Origin: Conidiobolus incongruus B7586
Taxonomy: Eukaryota > Entomophthoromycota > Entomophthoromycetes > Entomophthorales > Conidiobolaceae
Direction: 5' to 3'
Assembly: GCA_000697335.1 (NCBI GenBank)
Contig: JNEM01016565.1
Coordinates: 1 to 19,317 of the forward strand
DNA: 19,317 bases
Below the pieces are notes generated by a model that did not search any database, had not been told where the DNA came from, and saw only the letters and a program-made list of their open reading frames with translations. The position numbers were made by a program, and so were the translations under genes. Positions 9,293 through 19,317 of the stretch are shown here, in pieces. Each line of letters starts with the position of its first letter. Position 1 is the stretch's first letter.

Positions 9293-9691
9293 TATAAGTA
9301 TAATAGTAAATATTAATATAATATAATATAAAATAAAACTTAATATAAAAATAATATGATATAGAATATAATATTTTAATATAACTATATTGTTTAAATG
9401 TAACTAAAGTTTAATTAAGCTTTAAACTAAGATAAGTTATTAATTTATTAAAATTTATATTTAGTGTTAATATACTATAATATTAATAGAAAATAGTCTT
9501 AATTTTAAAAATAATGTAAAAATAAGAAATAATGAAAATTGAGAGAAAAAAGAAAAACCTAGTTTATTAGATAATTCAAAACTATTTATATAACTAATTT
9601 AGTTATAAAAGTATAAATTAATTATATAATTTATAATTAATTGAATTATATGAAAGTATATATAAAAAATTAAAGAACTAGTTTCTTAACA
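9293..9691 (-). repeat. 3' LTR of chromovirus E1
   Basis: This 399-bp repeat is the same family as the LTR island at 8661-9060, but nearly all its C and G have become T and A. It begins TATAAG, where the island has TGTAAG, and ends CTTAACA. It directly borders the chromodomain end of pol, which makes it the 3' LTR of a minus-strand element. Confidence 0.9.
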
Positions 9692-9850
9692 ATAGTCTTA
9701 TATCCTTTAATCTTCTTAATATAGAATAAATATATATAATTATCTTTAATTATTTTAAGTGATTTTTAAGTTAATTTTGAATTAAAATAACCTAACCAAT
9801 TTATAAAATAATAAGGTTTTTTATATTTTTGCTTTATATAGAAGTATTTT
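9692..9850 (-). pseudogene. Chromodomain remains at the end of E1 pol
   Basis: On the minus strand around 9820-9780 the translation reads YYFINWLGYFNS, the first-strand and aromatic-cage signature of a chromodomain (family form Tyr-x-Val-Lys-Trp-x-Gly-Tyr). It lies immediately inside the 3' LTR, the standard place in fungal chromoviruses. The same arrangement recurs next to the LTR at 15406. It is a broken fossil. Confidence 0.8.
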
Positions 9851-9893
9851 ATTGAGATAATATTCTATTTAGCTTAAACGAATAACTATTGAG

Positions 9894-11900
9894 CTTAAGC
9901 TTTAAAAGCCAATTATAATGTTGACTAAAGCTGTTATACATATGAAATACTATCAATATAATTAATGTTCTATAGTAAATATTAATCCTAACTCTAAAAG
10001 TTAGTCTTTGTGCTTTAATTACAATAGTTTATACAAATAGATAAAAATATAAAATTAAGTATAGGTTTAATAAAAACACAGGAAAATTATCTAAGGCCTT
10101 ATCAATCTTATTGGTGGATGAATTGTTATATAACTAGTTCCATATTATTATTTCTTAATTCAATATAACTATAGGTAATTCTTAAAATAATTAGTTTATA
10201 TTAAATATTAATTTATTCAATGATGTTAGATATTTGACTTAAAATATAACCTTTAAGTAGAGGGGTATTTATATAAATTAGTTAATAATTAGATATAAAG
10301 GTTTATTCTAAGTTATAGGATATATTATTAATCTATTATTAATCATTATATTAGTGGTTTTTAAGCATTGTTGTGTAGAACTTGTTTTGTCAGGGGTTGA
10401 TTTGTAATTTAGCTTTAGTAATATAGATAATAGTTATCTATAATAATAACAGGGTTTTAGTTGATCATTAATATTAATAGTAATGAAATTGAAATATTAT
10501 AAGTGATATTATAAAATAGTTTTAGGAATGAAACCTATTCTTTATTTTTTTGATTATTAATAATAAGTAATAATTATTCTTTAAATTTTTAATCAAGTAA
10601 TTTATTTTTATAATAAAAGTATAATTTTAACAATAAGTTATAAAACACTAAATAATATTTATAAGTTTTTAATTACTTTAAAATTTTTAAGTTTAAAGCT
10701 TGTTTTAAGGATATATAATAGCTTAATCTAATAGAGTAAAAGCTTTTGATTTATGTTGTTTTAAAAAATATTTGGTTGGTGAAAAATATATCTGTTATAT
10801 CTAAAAGGATTAATAACTTAAGTTTATATTTAGATAAAGTTTTATGGAATTTTAAGTAATAATTTTAATTTTATATTTGTCTCAACTTAATTAATTCTGA
10901 AATAATTAAATGGATTAATTTAAATCTATTTAAATTATCCATAATAAACTCATTGGTGATAACATTTAAGTTAAAGCTAATTAATAAGTTAAGTTATTGT
11001 TTATAATTTATAAAATATAAGGTTAAACTATTAAATTAATTAACTAAATTATTATGGATTAATTGTAAATATAATAAAAGAGATTTTGGATTATTTTAAT
11101 TAGAATTAATATAATTTCTAACCATTTTTTTCAAGTCTTAATGACTATTTTAACTAGTTTATTTGATTAATAATAGTGAATAATATTGAGCTTCATATTA
11201 ATATCAATATATTATATAAAAACTTTCTAGAATTTTATAGTAATTTTAAAATTTTAATAATAATAATAGTAATAGATAACTTATATAATAAGATCAGCTT
11301 TTTAATTAATAAGTTAGTTTTTTCAAATATTATGATTATCTTATAAATAGGAATAAAATAAGCAAATCTATTATATTAATAAATAATTATTAAGATATTA
11401 TTATAACCTTTTTTAAATTTTAATACTTTTATAAAGTTGAGTTATATTTAAGCTTATAGTTTAAATAATAAAGATAGAATTTAATTTACCAATTATGTTC
11501 TTTGTATTATACTTATTCCTTTCATAACCATCATAAGATTTATAATAACCTCTTACCTATTTAATTAATTTTATTATATATTATTTTGCTTAAGTTTTAT
11601 TTATAAGTTCAATTTAACTTTTATATCCGCTTAACTTATAATTATAATATTGTTTTAAAATCTTTAATTAATTGTTAAAGACTTTTAAAATATATAATTT
11701 ATCATTTTTATATAACAAACCATTTAATATTTAAAATCCTTTATATTTAAAAAGCTTTTTCTTTTTAATTTCTTTTATTTTCACTTTAATTATCAAATCA
11801 AAATCATCATATTGTAATTCTTCTTTTAAAAATTAATAAAAGTCTTTATTATTTAATATGATAATTATGGAGTTAATTTCAATTGATTCTTTATACTTAT
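9894..11900 (-). pseudogene. Integrase remains of chromovirus E1
   Basis: This is the integrase region on the minus strand, between chromodomain and RNase H. Near 10110-9990 the translation keeps pieces of the family's late core: a His-Gln run like the His-Pro-Gln-Thr-Asp-Gly-Gln motif, then an Asn-Tyr-Cys-Asn-Gln run like the Tyr-Asn-Asn motif. The matching part of E3 at 1-154 and 1735 to about 2260 carries a Tc1-like insertion; E1 does not. The region from 10540 to 11900 is assigned by order, since I could not place the first catalytic residues by eye. It is a broken fossil. Confidence 0.6.
10048..10049. other. Unoccupied TA target site matching Tc1 copy 1
   Basis: Sequence left of this TA (ATACAAATAGATAAAAA) aligns without gaps to ATATAATTAGGTAATAA left of the Tc1 copy at 155. 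Sequence right of it (TATAAAATTAAGTATA) matches the right flank at 1735-1750 exactly. E1 therefore shows the site before insertion, and the duplication is TA. Confidence 0.88.
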
Positions 11901-11929
11901 TATTTACTAGGGTATAAATTAAATTTTTA

Positions 11930-13150
11930 CTCAATATATTTACAACCTGATTATACTTATTAAGAAGATATTTATTTAAGAATTAATATTTTTTAATGGT
12001 TTTTTTCTATTTAATTGGTTTTTTAATTTAATGCTTTTGTGAATTTAACTAAATCAATGATTTATAATTAATTAAACATAAAAACTCTTGTTGGGATAAA
12101 TAAAAACTAAATTTTTTATAATTTTTATTAATATAAATATTTCCTACTTATCGACAAGATATTTTTCTTTCATAGGTGTTAATTTTCTAGATTAGAATAC
12201 TAAAAGCTTTAGATTTAAAAACTTGAAAACTTTTTAATATTTGGTTATCCTTTTTAAAATTTTAAAGTGGTTGTACTTTTTAAAATCTTTAATAATTTTG
12301 TTTTGTATAATTTAACCACTTATAATATAGGTAAACATATCTATGAACATAATTATTAGTAATTTAAAGTTAAATATGATAAATATTAAAGTTATAATAA
12401 TAATGTAAATTAGTATATAAAAAGAGAAAGTTTTATTAAAAGTTTATTTAAATAATTTATCCTTTTTTAATAAGTTAAACATAAAATTAATAAGCTTAAT
12501 AAATATAAAAATATAATCTTTAAAATATATAATTAATTTTAGAAAAACTATTACTTAATATTTATTAGCAAGGACTATAATATTATATAGTCTTTGAAGT
12601 TTTATTAAGTTAATAGAAATTCTTTTAACAAAGATATTATAACCATAATATAAAATAATTAAAGTAATAAATATATATTTAAAAAATATTACTAAAAATT
12701 AATTATAGTTATATATCTATAAAATAGTTTTTATATGTAAAATATACTTATCTAAATTTTTTAAATATACCAAAATATTATTTAAATAATATAAAACAAA
12801 ATTATTTTAATATTTGCTATATAAACTATTCATAAGTTTTATAAATATAGTAACTATATTATAGAGTTTAAAAATTATAACTTTAAACTTATAATATTTT
12901 TATATATAATTAAAAGCAGTTAAAAGGATACTTTGTTTGTTAACTAAAATATTATAATAGTTGTTCTTAAGGTTAATTTTGATAAAATAGTTTATACTTA
13001 TAGATTTATCATTAATTTTATTTAAATTACATGAAACAGTTTTATTTTTAATTGCTTTACTATTAAAAACTCTAATATTAATATAAAATTACCAACCTCT
13101 ATTATGTTTTTTAATAAAAAAAATAGTGAACCTTAAAAGCTTATAGAAGG
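11930..13150 (-). pseudogene. Reverse transcriptase and RNase H remains of E1
   Basis: This is the minus-strand polymerase region. At its front (about 13130-13050) the translation keeps FFIKKHNRGW, the remnant of the Ty3/Gypsy Leu-Phe-Val-Lys-Lys-x-Asp-Gly block. RNase H is marked by Phe-x-Ser-Arg-Lys-Leu-Thr-Pro near 12180, and the linker after it by Asn-Ile-Leu-Ser-Lys near 11940, corresponding to the Ala-Asp-Ala-Leu-Ser-Arg motif. The catalytic Asp-Asp of the palm should lie near 12700, but I cannot identify it with confidence. It is a fossil with many breaks. Confidence 0.72.
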
Positions 13151-13179
13151 TTATATAAAGCTTAATTCCAATAGCCTAT

Positions 13180-13458
13180 TTATTTTTTCATAAAAAACCT
13201 TATATTATTTAAAATGAATATAATAAAGTAATTTGTAATAAGGTTTAATATTAGGTAATAGTTTGATTTTATAAGATATATATTTTTTAATAATAAAGTG
13301 GTTAAAGCTTTAAAAATAATATTATATTTATTAACAACCTGGTATAATAGATTTTTAATATCTAAGGTGTTATTTAAATCTTGTAAAGATATAAAGATAT
13401 AATTAAAATTTATATAAACTATATTAAATTGATTTTCTAATATATTAATTAAATTCAC
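13180..13458 (-). pseudogene. Open stretch of decayed pol, protease to reverse transcriptase link (E1)
   Basis: This is a 92-codon uninterrupted stretch on the minus strand. It lies directly before the recognisable front of reverse transcriptase, where Ty3/Gypsy pol has its Leu-Pro-Pro-His-Arg-Pro-x-Asp linker. The run with Tyr-Asn-Ile-Ile-Phe followed by Leu-Leu-Leu-Lys-Asn fits that linker loosely. The composition is dominated by Asn, Ile, Leu, Lys and Tyr, which AT-rich DNA alone produces. I regard it as a chance-open part of the fossil, not an independent gene. Confidence 0.5.
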
Positions 13459-15405
13459 TATTAATTTTCTTAAAATTAATATATTATTAAAAGAGGTATT
13501 ATTGGTGCTATCTTTTATATTTTAAATATAGTAATTAACTTGTAACTCAATATATTATAAAAAATCTCAAAAATATATTTATTAAACAAACTTTTATTTA
13601 AAATATTTAGATAGTGCTTTTAAAACCAACTAAAACTTAAAATGGTGTTTTATTTAATTAAACCTATTATAAATTAGATTTTTTAAAAATAACTTATTTT
13701 TAATAAAACATTATATTATAAAAATCCTTTTGTAATCTATTGGGTATTATTCATATAGTTTAATATTATATTTGTTTGATTATAAGATAATTTAAAGCTT
13801 TTAACGATATCTTCATTAATAAGTATATTATTATATTGAAAATTAAGTAAAAAAGAAATAAAATGTTTATTTAGAATACTTTTAAAGATTAATAAGGAAT
13901 ATAGTTTGTTTTCATCAAGATCTAATAAATAAGAGTTTAAATCAATATCACTCTCCTTCTCTAATAAATTTTAATTTAAATTTAAGTTACTTGAATATAA
14001 TTTTAAAGATTTACTATAAAGAATTTTCAACAGAATTTTCTCTTTATTATTTTAACTAAATTAGATTAAATTTAAACTAGATTAATTTTTAATTTTTTGA
14101 TTACTTTCTTTATTATTAATTTAAATATTAGTGTTTGAGATTATATTATTAGAGTTTTTATTATTAGATAGTTTCTTAAGGTATTTATTCTAATAATAAT
14201 CTATATTAATTTATCAGTAACAAAAATATCTTTTATTATATTTAAGTAATATTTTTCTTTTCTAGTTAGGTGGTTTTTTTTATAATGATATCTATAGCAT
14301 TAGAATTAAATAATTTAAATAAGAAACTATTAAAACTTATATAGAGAATTTATTTTATTTCCTTTAATATAATTTTTATCATCTTTTACCTCAACAGTTT
14401 TTATAGTTAAAATAACAAAACTAATTAATTTTATATTAATCATAGTATAAAATATTATAAAACTGTTAAGTTTGAGTTTTCTCTTAAACTTTTTTTTAAA
14501 CTTCAAATAAATTTAAAATTATTAATTTAAGTAAATTATTCTATGAAATTTTTAATTAAAGATTACTAAATAATTTTTGCTTACTTGTTTTAAGTTAGAG
14601 TAATTATATTTAATAGATAAACCTTTATTTTATTTTTTATTTAAATTAGTTAAATGTTTCAATTATATTAAGATGAAGAAAACCACTAATAAGATTAAAT
14701 GTGTCTTTAAAATATTTATGCTATTTAAGTTTAATATGAAAGATTAATTTAAAAACTAAAACTTTTATTAGATTATATAAATCTAGAGATTTGATTTCTT
14801 CAAGGAATTTAGTTAGTTTGTTTAAAAATTCTTCAAATTTTTTAGAGATATTAACTTATTATAAGTAATTAGGTTATTTACAAAGAATTTAACTTTGTTA
14901 AAGCTCCTTGAAATAGATAATAATACTTTATAACTGTTTAATTCAGCTATTATTTATTGTATATGGTTGATTTTCTAGGTTTATCCTAATTTTAATTTAA
15001 GTTAAGTAAAGTTACTATTAATATTAATAAAATCCTATTAATTAATAGAATAATAGTTATTGTTATTAAAACTTTAAATATTTATTTTGTTTTAATTATA
15101 CTTAGAAAAATAGGAAAATTATAAAATCTTTAACTATTATAGTAAAAATGTTTTTATATATTTTAATCACTATTACCATATAAGTTAATAATAACATTTA
15201 ATGGTTAAAATAACATATTTTTTAATACTTTAAGAAATACATGTTAATTAAATCCTTTAATATTAAATTATTAATAATAATAATATGAAATATATTATTA
15301 ATTAAGGAAAAAGGTTTATTTATGTTTATAGTAATATAAGTTTAAGAGCATTCCTTATTTAAAAGAAAAATCCTAGTTTTCTAATAGTTAAATATAATAT
15401 ATATG
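13459..15405 (-). other. Gag and protease side of chromovirus E1
   Basis: These 1.9 kb between the start of pol and the 5' LTR are where gag and protease belong. A run near 14235-14205 on the minus strand, with spaced Cys/Tyr codons, could be what is left of a zinc knuckle, but this is weak. No protease Asp-Ser/Thr-Gly site is readable. No nested element or host gene is visible. It is a broken fossil, assigned by position. Confidence 0.45.
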
Positions 15406-15866
15406 CATAAGTATATAAGGTTAAGTAATAATAAAGCTATTTAAATATAAACTTGTAAAATGTTAACAAAATTTAATTTAGATAATTAAGTCTTAAATAG
15501 AAGTTTAAAATAAGGAAAAATATTAATTGAATAGCAATTTTTATAATATTTATAATATAGCTATAGTGTGTAAATATAAACACAGTTTAATTAAGCTTTA
15601 AATTAAGATAAATCATTGTTATATTAAATTTATAATAGTTAATATTAATATATTTTAATTTTAATAAAATATATTTTTAATCTTATAAATACTATAGAAG
15701 ATAAAAAAAAGATCAATTGAGAAGAAAAATCACTAAGTTTATTAAATAATTTAATATTATCTATATAATTAATTTAGTTATAAAAGTATAAATTAATTAT
15801 ATAATTTATAATTAATTAAATTATAAAGAAATATATATAACAGTTTAAAAAATTAGTTTCTTAATA
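15406..15866 (-). repeat. LTR shared by E1 (5' LTR) and E2 (3' LTR)
   Basis: This is a heavily mutated LTR of the same family, about 460 bp, longer than its relatives because of roughly 55 extra bases in its left third. It ends CTTAATA where others end CTTAACA. To its left lies the gag side of E1; to its right lie a polypurine tract and the chromodomain of E2. One LTR therefore serves as the 5' end of E1 and the 3' end of E2. The left boundary is uncertain by a few bases. Confidence 0.78.
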
Positions 15867-15873
15867 CTCCTTT
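15867..15873 (-). other. Polypurine tract of chromovirus E2
   Basis: Read on the minus strand, AAAGGAG sits directly against the LTR. This is the expected plus-strand primer site just upstream of a 3' LTR and supports reading 15406-15866 as the 3' LTR of E2. Confidence 0.6.
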
Positions 15874-16020
15874 AACAAATTTTTTAGAAAAAACATATTC
15901 TTCAGACCTTTGAATATAAGTATAATCAGTTAAAATATTCTTGATATTTTTTAAGATTTTTATATAACTTTTTTAATAAAATAACTTACCTATTTTATAT
16001 AGAAATATAGTTTATTCTTA
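15874..16020 (-). pseudogene. Chromodomain remains of E2
   Basis: On the minus strand around 16013-15930 the translation keeps the Tyr-x-Ile-Lys start and the later Lys-Ser block aligned with the chromodomain of E1 at 9820-9740. The distance to the LTR is similar in both copies (about 115 and 95 bp). It is a broken fossil. Confidence 0.65.
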
Positions 16021-18166
16021 ATAAACTTAAATTTAATTATTTAATCAACATAATATTATTTTTCTCTATTTTAATTAATAATTAAATCTTGTTTTAAGAA
16101 ATTTTAATCAATTAAAAAGAGTGTTAAAATCTTCAAAATAAGGTTTTATTTTAGATATATAAAAGATAAAGTTGATCCTTAAAGTTAAAAATAATTTTAA
16201 GATAATATTTTCAAATTTTTAATAAATAAACTAAATTATATATAGAATATTATATAATAGTAAGTATTTTAGATTTAAGTTAGATTTAAATAAAATATGT
16301 TTAAGGGTAAACTATTTTAATTATATAAATACATCAATTTTATATTTAGAAGGATTTTTAAATAATTTTGAATATTGTTGTTTTATGATCCTTTAATTTT
16401 CTTTCAAAGTTAAATTTAACAAAGGAATTAATATATTTGATATTAGATTAAAATTCATCAATATCTAATAATAAATTAATTGAAAATTTTAAAACAATCA
16501 TTAAATTAGGATATTTATTATAATTAATAAAATAAAAGTTAAAGCCTATTAATTTATTAACAAAGATATTAAATGAATATTAAAGTTAATAGATATAAAT
16601 ATTTTAATTAAAATAATTAATATTAATATAAGCTTTATTATTTACTTTGAAATTTTAATAATTTTTTCAATAAGTTTATTATTTTAGTAATAATTAATAA
16701 TAAATATAGTTAAATTATTTTTAAAAAATAAGGATAATAATTTTTAAAATTAAAAGTTAAACTATATATTTTTATCAAGTACTATAGTTTGTAAAGTTTA
16801 TAGTAAGTAAAAATATCAAAGAATAATAGTTATGTAATATCTTTAATTACGAAAGTTTTAAAATAAAGAATAAAATAAATATATTTAAAAAATAAATTAA
16901 TTACAATTAGTAAATTATTATAATTATTTGTTGATTTAAAAATTTTTAAAAAATTAAATTAGATTTGTTATTATGTTTTATTAAGAACTTATAAAACAAT
17001 AAGTTTATTATATTTTAGTTAGGTAATATATTTAATTATTTAGCATTTATCATAATTATTAGTTTATTTCTAAATTAATTTAATTAAAAAAAATTAATAA
17101 TACTTTATTTTAACTCTTTTAGTAATCTTTAATTAGATTGAATAGCCTTTAATAAATAAATATAATATTTATTAAATATTATTTGTTAAATTTTAAGAAT
17201 ATTAAAGATATATTCAAAATAATTATAATTTAGTATGTAATCAATAATTTTAAATCTTTTAATATATTTTAATTAGTTTTCCAATAGTTTAAAAAGTTCT
17301 TCTTTAATTAAAATAAAAAATTCATTATTTAGTAATAATTTTTAAAAAAATTTAATAATTTTTTTTTCTATTATTAATAATTATTAAGTTAATATTTGCT
17401 AGGTTTTTATAATTAAAAGAAAAAGATAAGTATATAAGATTATATAATAAAATATCTATAACATAATTTTATTAACTCAAATGAAATTAAATAAATAAAA
17501 AATATACTTATATAGTTTTAATTTATTTATCTTATTTTCTTATTAAATGCTTTTAAATGTTTAAGTAAATTAGTGATTTATGATTTATAAGTTTTAAGAA
17601 AAAATATATATAATTTTTTATAAGTGAATTTTGATTATTTTTAGCAAAAGATTTTTTGTTTATAAACTAATTATTTTAATTTATATAGTTTTATTTTGTT
17701 TAATTAGAATATTATTAACTTTAAGATAATATTTATAAAATTAGATTTAACTTATTCTCCTTGTTTTAATTTTTTATTTTATAGTTAAAAGATAAAATAT
17801 AAATTAAATCTAAAATAGGTTAATTATCTACTATTTACAAAAGAATTAAAATTATTAACTATAATAATAGGTAATTTAAGATTAAAAATAAATAAAGTAA
17901 AAGCATTAGTAATATAAAAAATAAAAAATATTTATATAACAGGTATATAATAGGGTTTATTTAAAAGAAGAGTCTTTTCTTAAGATATTAGTTAAAAAAG
18001 TTATAAGTTCAATAAAAAAATCATTAAAATCATTAAATAATTTAATATCTTAAATATAAATATGGATTAATCTTTATTAATAAATAAAGCAAAAGCTTTT
18101 ATATTATTGAATTTAGTTAAATTAATGCTAATCCTTTAGGAAAAAATAATATAACTATAGAAAAAG
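16021..18166 (-). pseudogene. Integrase and RNase H remains of E2
   Basis: These 2.1 kb, between the chromodomain and the solo LTR, hold the integrase and RNase H by order of parts. I could not read individual catalytic motifs by eye. No other gene, terminal repeat or RNA gene is visible in the stretch. It is a broken fossil. Confidence 0.45.
18162..18166 (+). repeat. Target site duplication of the solo LTR, left copy (AAAAG)
   Basis: Five bases identical to 18566-18570 on the other side of the LTR. Five base pairs is the usual duplication for Ty3/Gypsy integrases. Confidence 0.85.
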
Positions 18167-18565
18167 TGTTAAGAGACTAGTTCTCTAAATTCTTATTTAT
18201 ATTTTTATATAATTTAATTAACTATAAATTATATGATTAATTTATACTTTTATAGCTAAATTAATTATATAAATAGCATTAAATTATCTAATAAACTAGG
18301 TTCCTCTTTTTTCCTCTCAATTCTTACTATTTTTACTTTTACACTATTTCTAAGATTGAGACTATATTCTGTTGATATTGTAGGATATTGGCACTACCTA
18401 ATATAAATCTTAATATATCGGTGACTCATCCTAGTTTGAAGCTTAATTAAACTTTGTTTACACTTGCACGCTACAGCCACGTTATATCACCACGTTCTGC
18501 GCCACACTACTTTTATATTAAGTCTTCCTCTGCACTATATTAGTTTAACTACCACTATGCTTACA
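18167..18565 (+). repeat. Solo chromovirus LTR, little mutated, inserted in E2
   Basis: This 399-bp LTR begins TGTTAAG and ends CTTACA, with AAAAG on both sides, so it is a clean solo LTR left by recombination between the two LTRs of a former insertion. Its orientation is opposite to E1, E2 and the island at 8661-9060, of which it is an inverted near-copy (about 95 % by hand). It keeps CpG-containing stretches (for example 18467-18503) that are absent from the mutated LTRs. It inserted about 125 bp from the palm motif of E2 reverse transcriptase. By composition it and the 8661 copy are the youngest sequences in the window. Confidence 0.93.
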
Positions 18566-18570
18566 AAAAG
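18566..18570 (+). repeat. Target site duplication of the solo LTR, right copy (AAAAG)
   Basis: It matches 18162-18166 exactly. Confidence 0.85.
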
Positions 18571-19317
18571 ATAGAAAAAACACCAAAAATATATTTTGAT
18601 AGTTTTAAAATTAATTTATATTTCTGAATAATTTATAAAACTTAATTATTATTTTAGATATATTCTTCTTTAATTTTTGAATAGATTAAGATATCATCAA
18701 AATAAATAATAATTAAGTTATTTAAAATAAGATTAAAAAGGGAATTGAAGAATTAAGTGAAAATTACAAAAATATGATAAAATCTAAAGTTTATATTAAT
18801 AAATTTATATTAATTTAATAGAAAATTAAAAATAGATAAAAGAATAAAATTTTTTTAAATTCTAGTATTATAATAATTATTTCTAATATTTAATTTAATA
18901 AATATGGTTGATATAAGTAACTTATCTTTAATATCATATAAGTTTAATAATAAAGTTTTATCTTTGATAATTTTAAAATTTAAAATTTAATTATCAATAT
19001 ATAATTTTTAACTATTATTAGCTTTTTATTTAAAAAGAATTAGAGAAGTTTATAATAAGGAAAAAAGTTTAATATTTTTATTTTTAAGTAATTTTAAAAT
19101 ATTTTGTTTTAAAGTTCAATATTATTTAAATGATAACTGATAAGTAAGCTTTAAGTATAATTATATACCTAAAAGAAATTTAATTTTGTATTTAATATTA
19201 TATATAAAAGATAATTTACTTATTAGTTCGCAAATATTAACAAGTTAACTTATTATATTATATATATAATAATTAATAGTTATAATTTTATTAAAAATAA
19301 TAAAATAAATACTAATA
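18571..19317 (-). pseudogene. Reverse transcriptase remains of E2
   Basis: On the minus strand, 18720-18670 translates to IIIYFDDILIYSKIKEEYI, the palm motif with the two catalytic aspartates of a Ty3/Gypsy reverse transcriptase and its usual Ser-Lys-x-Lys-Glu-Glu continuation. This is the clearest coding signature in the window. The rest of the region to 19317 should be the fingers and palm upstream, running off the edge. It is a broken fossil. Confidence 0.85.

Larger units (their letters stand above)
9293..15866 (-). mobile_element. Ty3/Gypsy chromovirus fossil (E1), LTR to LTR
   Basis: This is a retrotransposon fossil of about 6.6 kb with an LTR at each end and remains of all the expected parts in minus-strand order: gag and protease side, reverse transcriptase, RNase H, integrase, chromodomain, 3' LTR. 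The chromodomain at the end of pol places it among chromoviruses, which in fungi use that domain to target heterochromatin. It is structurally complete but thoroughly broken, with very many breaks, and could not move. No matching target duplication is seen, because the right-hand LTR is followed directly by another copy's internal region. It lies inside the older E3 copy and contains no nested insertion that I can see. Confidence 0.85.
15867..19317 (-). mobile_element. Ty3/Gypsy chromovirus fossil (E2), running off the window
   Basis: This is a second minus-strand chromovirus copy in tandem with E1. Its 3' LTR is 15406-15866, followed rightwards by chromodomain, integrase and RNase H, and reverse transcriptase. 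A younger solo LTR at 18167-18565 splits its reverse transcriptase region. With that LTR removed, the distance from the LTR edge to the palm motif is about 2.4 kb, about right for Ty3/Gypsy pol. The gag end and 5' LTR lie beyond the window. It is broken, with many breaks. Confidence 0.78.

Noticed and set aside
12090-12200. An alternative minus-strand frame with a Thr-Tyr-Glu-Arg-Lys run as RNase H
   Set aside because: The neighbouring frame with Ser-Arg-Lys-Leu-Thr-Pro fits the family better and agrees with the position; the other is a frame shadow.
13180-13458. 92-codon open reading frame as an independent gene
   Set aside because: Its position directly before the reverse transcriptase front and its AT-driven composition make it an open stretch of a retroelement fossil.
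8661-18565. The inverted LTR pair as the terminal repeats of one large 9.9-kb element
   Set aside because: The right-hand LTR has its own AAAAG duplication on both sides and the left one has unrelated flanks, so they are separate insertions.
1-19317. Mitochondrial or plastid origin because of the AT content
   Set aside because: The content is nested nuclear-type transposons with target duplications, and no organellar gene, rRNA or tRNA is recognisable.
1-19317. Promoters, TATA boxes and terminators throughout
   Set aside because: In sequence this AT-rich such matches occur everywhere by chance and carry no information.

Overview
The window is a graveyard of transposable elements with no host gene, tRNA, rRNA or CRISPR that I can support. 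The base composition is extremely AT-rich (roughly 15-20 % G+C by eye, not computed). TpA is saturated and CpG is almost absent outside two 400-bp islands. Decayed transposase frames carry TAA/TAG where glutamine or tryptophan codons belong. This pattern, with chromodomain-bearing Ty3/Gypsy elements, mariner and Tc1 elements, points to a filamentous fungus (most likely an ascomycete) whose repeats were mutated by RIP or a similar C-to-T process. I cannot name the species.

Layout, left to right. Positions 1-9292 hold an old Ty3/Gypsy chromovirus copy on the minus strand (called E3 here). It enters the window inside its integrase and is broken up by five later insertions: a Tc1-like element (155-1734), two mariner elements (3133-4433 and 5057-6373), a second Tc1-like element (6594-8160) and a lone LTR (8661-9060). 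Positions 9293-15866 hold a structurally complete chromovirus copy (E1) on the minus strand. Its 3' LTR is at 9293-9691, followed rightwards by remains of chromodomain, integrase, RNase H, reverse transcriptase and the gag/protease side, then a 5' LTR at 15406-15866. That right-hand LTR is followed directly by the polypurine tract and chromodomain end of a further copy (E2, 15867-19317, minus strand). E1 and E2 therefore appear to be a head-to-tail pair sharing one LTR. E2 is interrupted by a solo LTR in the opposite orientation (18167-18565) with a clean AAAAG target duplication, and runs out of the window inside its reverse transcriptase.

Stratigraphy. E3 is oldest and has been hit most often. 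E1 lies in E3 and has no nested insertion that I can see. The two lone LTRs look youngest, because they keep CpG sites and G+C that every other element has lost. An internal control is available: the integrase of E1 at 10048 is the unoccupied counterpart of the site where the first Tc1 element sits in E3, which fixes that element's ends and its TA target duplication to the base.

I looked for a new biological system and do not see one. What is notable is the clarity of the nesting record, the shared-LTR tandem, and the two short LTR islands that escaped mutation.
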